Position numbers and translations under genes: made by a program. The notes under the pieces are model-generated. The model searched no databases. It was not told where the DNA came from and saw only the letters and a list, made by a program, of their open reading frames with translations. From UBA2991 sp965221735 (GTDB taxonomy: Bacteria; Chloroflexota; Dehalococcoidia; Tepidiformales; Tepidiformaceae), in the NCBI GenBank assembly GCA_965221735.1, contig OZ244910.1, forward strand, positions 2,170,001-2,234,000: DNA of 64,000 nucleotides, read 5' to 3'. Below, in pieces: positions 63,207-64,000 of this stretch (positions are counted from its first letter, which is position 1; each line of letters begins with the position of its first letter).

Positions 63207-64000
63207 ATGCGAGTTGCAGTGCTGGGAGGGAGCGGATTCATCGGGCCGCGCGTGATGCGACGGCTGGTCGAGCACGGGCACGAGGTCCACTGCATGGACA
63301 TCAATCCCAACGCCCCGGCGCTCGACCCGCTGCGCGACCGGATCCAGATCATGCGGGGCGACATCACGCTCATGGACGACGTAGTGGAGGCGCTGACGCT
63401 GAGCAAGCCGGACCGGGTCCTGAACCTGGCGTACGCGCTGGGCGCCGGGCAGGACGACCCGCATCCGCAGGTGCGGCTGAACATCCTCGGGATGGACAAC
63501 TGCTTCGAGGCGGCTCGCCTCCTGGGGATCCGGCGCGTGATCTACGCGAGCTCGCTGGCCGTGTACGGCCCGCAGCGGCTGCACGGCGAGCGCGCGGTGA
63601 CGGAGGACGACCTGTGCCTGGGGACCGGCATCTACGCGGTCTCGAAGATCTTCAACGAGCACCAAGCGGAGTGGTACAACTCCGCGTTCGACATGGCCAT
63701 TACGGGCGTGCGGCCGGCGAACATCACGGGCCCGGACAAGGAACGCGGCTCGATGAACCACGTCCAGTGCCAAGTGCTGCCTGCGCGGGGCGAGCCCGTG
63801 AGCTTCCCCCATCGGGACACGATGACGCTGCCGCTGCATGTGGAGGACATCGCCGAGGTGTTCCTGCGCGTGACGCTCGCGGAGGAGACGCACTACCCGA
63901 TCTACAACTCGGGCGGGAACTCGACGAGCCTGGGAGAGCTCGCGGACATCGTGCGGGACTTCCTGCCGGACGCGGAGATCGCATTCGACGAGGAGGAGGG
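63207..64000 (+). CDS. NAD-dependent epimerase/dehydratase (3' end beyond window)
   Basis: The first 264 residues are visible. It starts MRVAVLGGSGFIGPRVMRRL with the GxxGxxG nucleotide motif, GDITLMDDV, NLAYALGAG, and the active-site set VIYASSLAVYGP and YAVSKIFNE (YxxxK). An extended short-chain dehydrogenase that would isomerise or reduce a sugar nucleotide or a steroid-like substrate. GGAGG lies in front of the ATG. Same direction as the P450 and OYE genes. Confidence 0.9.
   Translation, partial: MRVAVLGGSGFIGPRVMRRLVEHGHEVHCMDINPNAPALDPLRDRIQIMRGDITLMDDVVEALTLSKPDRVLNLAYALGAGQDDPHPQVRLNILGMDNCFEAARLLGIRRVIYASSLAVYGPQRLHGERAVTEDDLCLGTGIYAVSKIFNEHQAEWYNSAFDMAITGVRPANITGPDKERGSMNHVQCQVLPARGEPVSFPHRDTMTLPLHVEDIAEVFLRVTLAEETHYPIYNSGGNSTSLGELADIVRDFLPDAEIAFDEEE

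Overview
The window is high-GC bacterial DNA. The sliding-clamp C-terminus (HVVMPMFVQW) and the catabolic gene set (thiolase plus DUF35 protein, P450, old-yellow-enzyme type oxidoreductase, EHN epoxide hydrolase) suggest a Chloroflexota bacterium, perhaps of the Dehalococcoidia/SAR202 kind. That placement is an inference with moderate confidence. There are no rRNA or tRNA genes, CRISPR arrays, phage structural genes or conjugation genes that I can see.

Layout. (1) 1-2048: recF (minus, cut by the window edge) diverges from dnaN (plus). dnaN is split by a one-base frameshift. (2) 2030-40103: a 38-kb integrated defence island. It was inserted by its own large serine recombinase at the last codons of dnaN. 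Both junctions carry a 27-bp att sequence encoding the same peptide (VMPMFVQW-stop); the four differences between the copies are all silent. (3) 40131-64000: chromosomal flank with a sensor kinase/response regulator fusion, transporters and a run of catabolic enzymes.

Inside the island, in order: serine recombinase; a repeat cluster; an operon of DUF6361 protein, phospholipase-D-type nuclease and SNF2-like helicase; a HTH/coiled-coil protein with an internal duplication; a dual-OB protein with two DUF488 proteins; a UvrD-like helicase; an OGG-fold glycosylase diverging from a three-gene operon (glycine-rich small protein, PfkB-kinase/nucleoside-deoxyribosyltransferase fusion, QueC-like enzyme); a three-TM membrane protein with a TIR-like protein; a four-gene DISARM-like operon (two unknown proteins, DrmA-like helicase, DrmB-like DUF1998 protein); a type I restriction-modification locus interrupted by a membrane-anchored protein, a HEPN-like protein and DUF433/HicB genes; and a PIN/DUF104 toxin-antitoxin pair next to attR.

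Most modules are compact operons with 1-4 bp start/stop overlaps (ATGA, TTGA, TAATG). The strongest candidates for an undescribed system are the OGG/QueC/PfkB-NDT cassette at 17.4-20.6 kb and the DISARM-like operon lacking its methylase and DrmC. The recombinase gene reads through the att site, so its C-terminus must differ between the integrated and circular forms. Dispersed short repeats and a shared 16-bp palindrome link several modules.

The flank carries a likely lipoprotein, an MMPL/RND transporter, an NCS2 permease with an extra C-terminal domain, a DUF35/thiolase pair, two aminotransferases, an acyltransferase, an amidase, an epoxide hydrolase, an alcohol dehydrogenase, a P450, an OYE-type flavoprotein lacking one iron-sulfur ligand, and the start of an epimerase.
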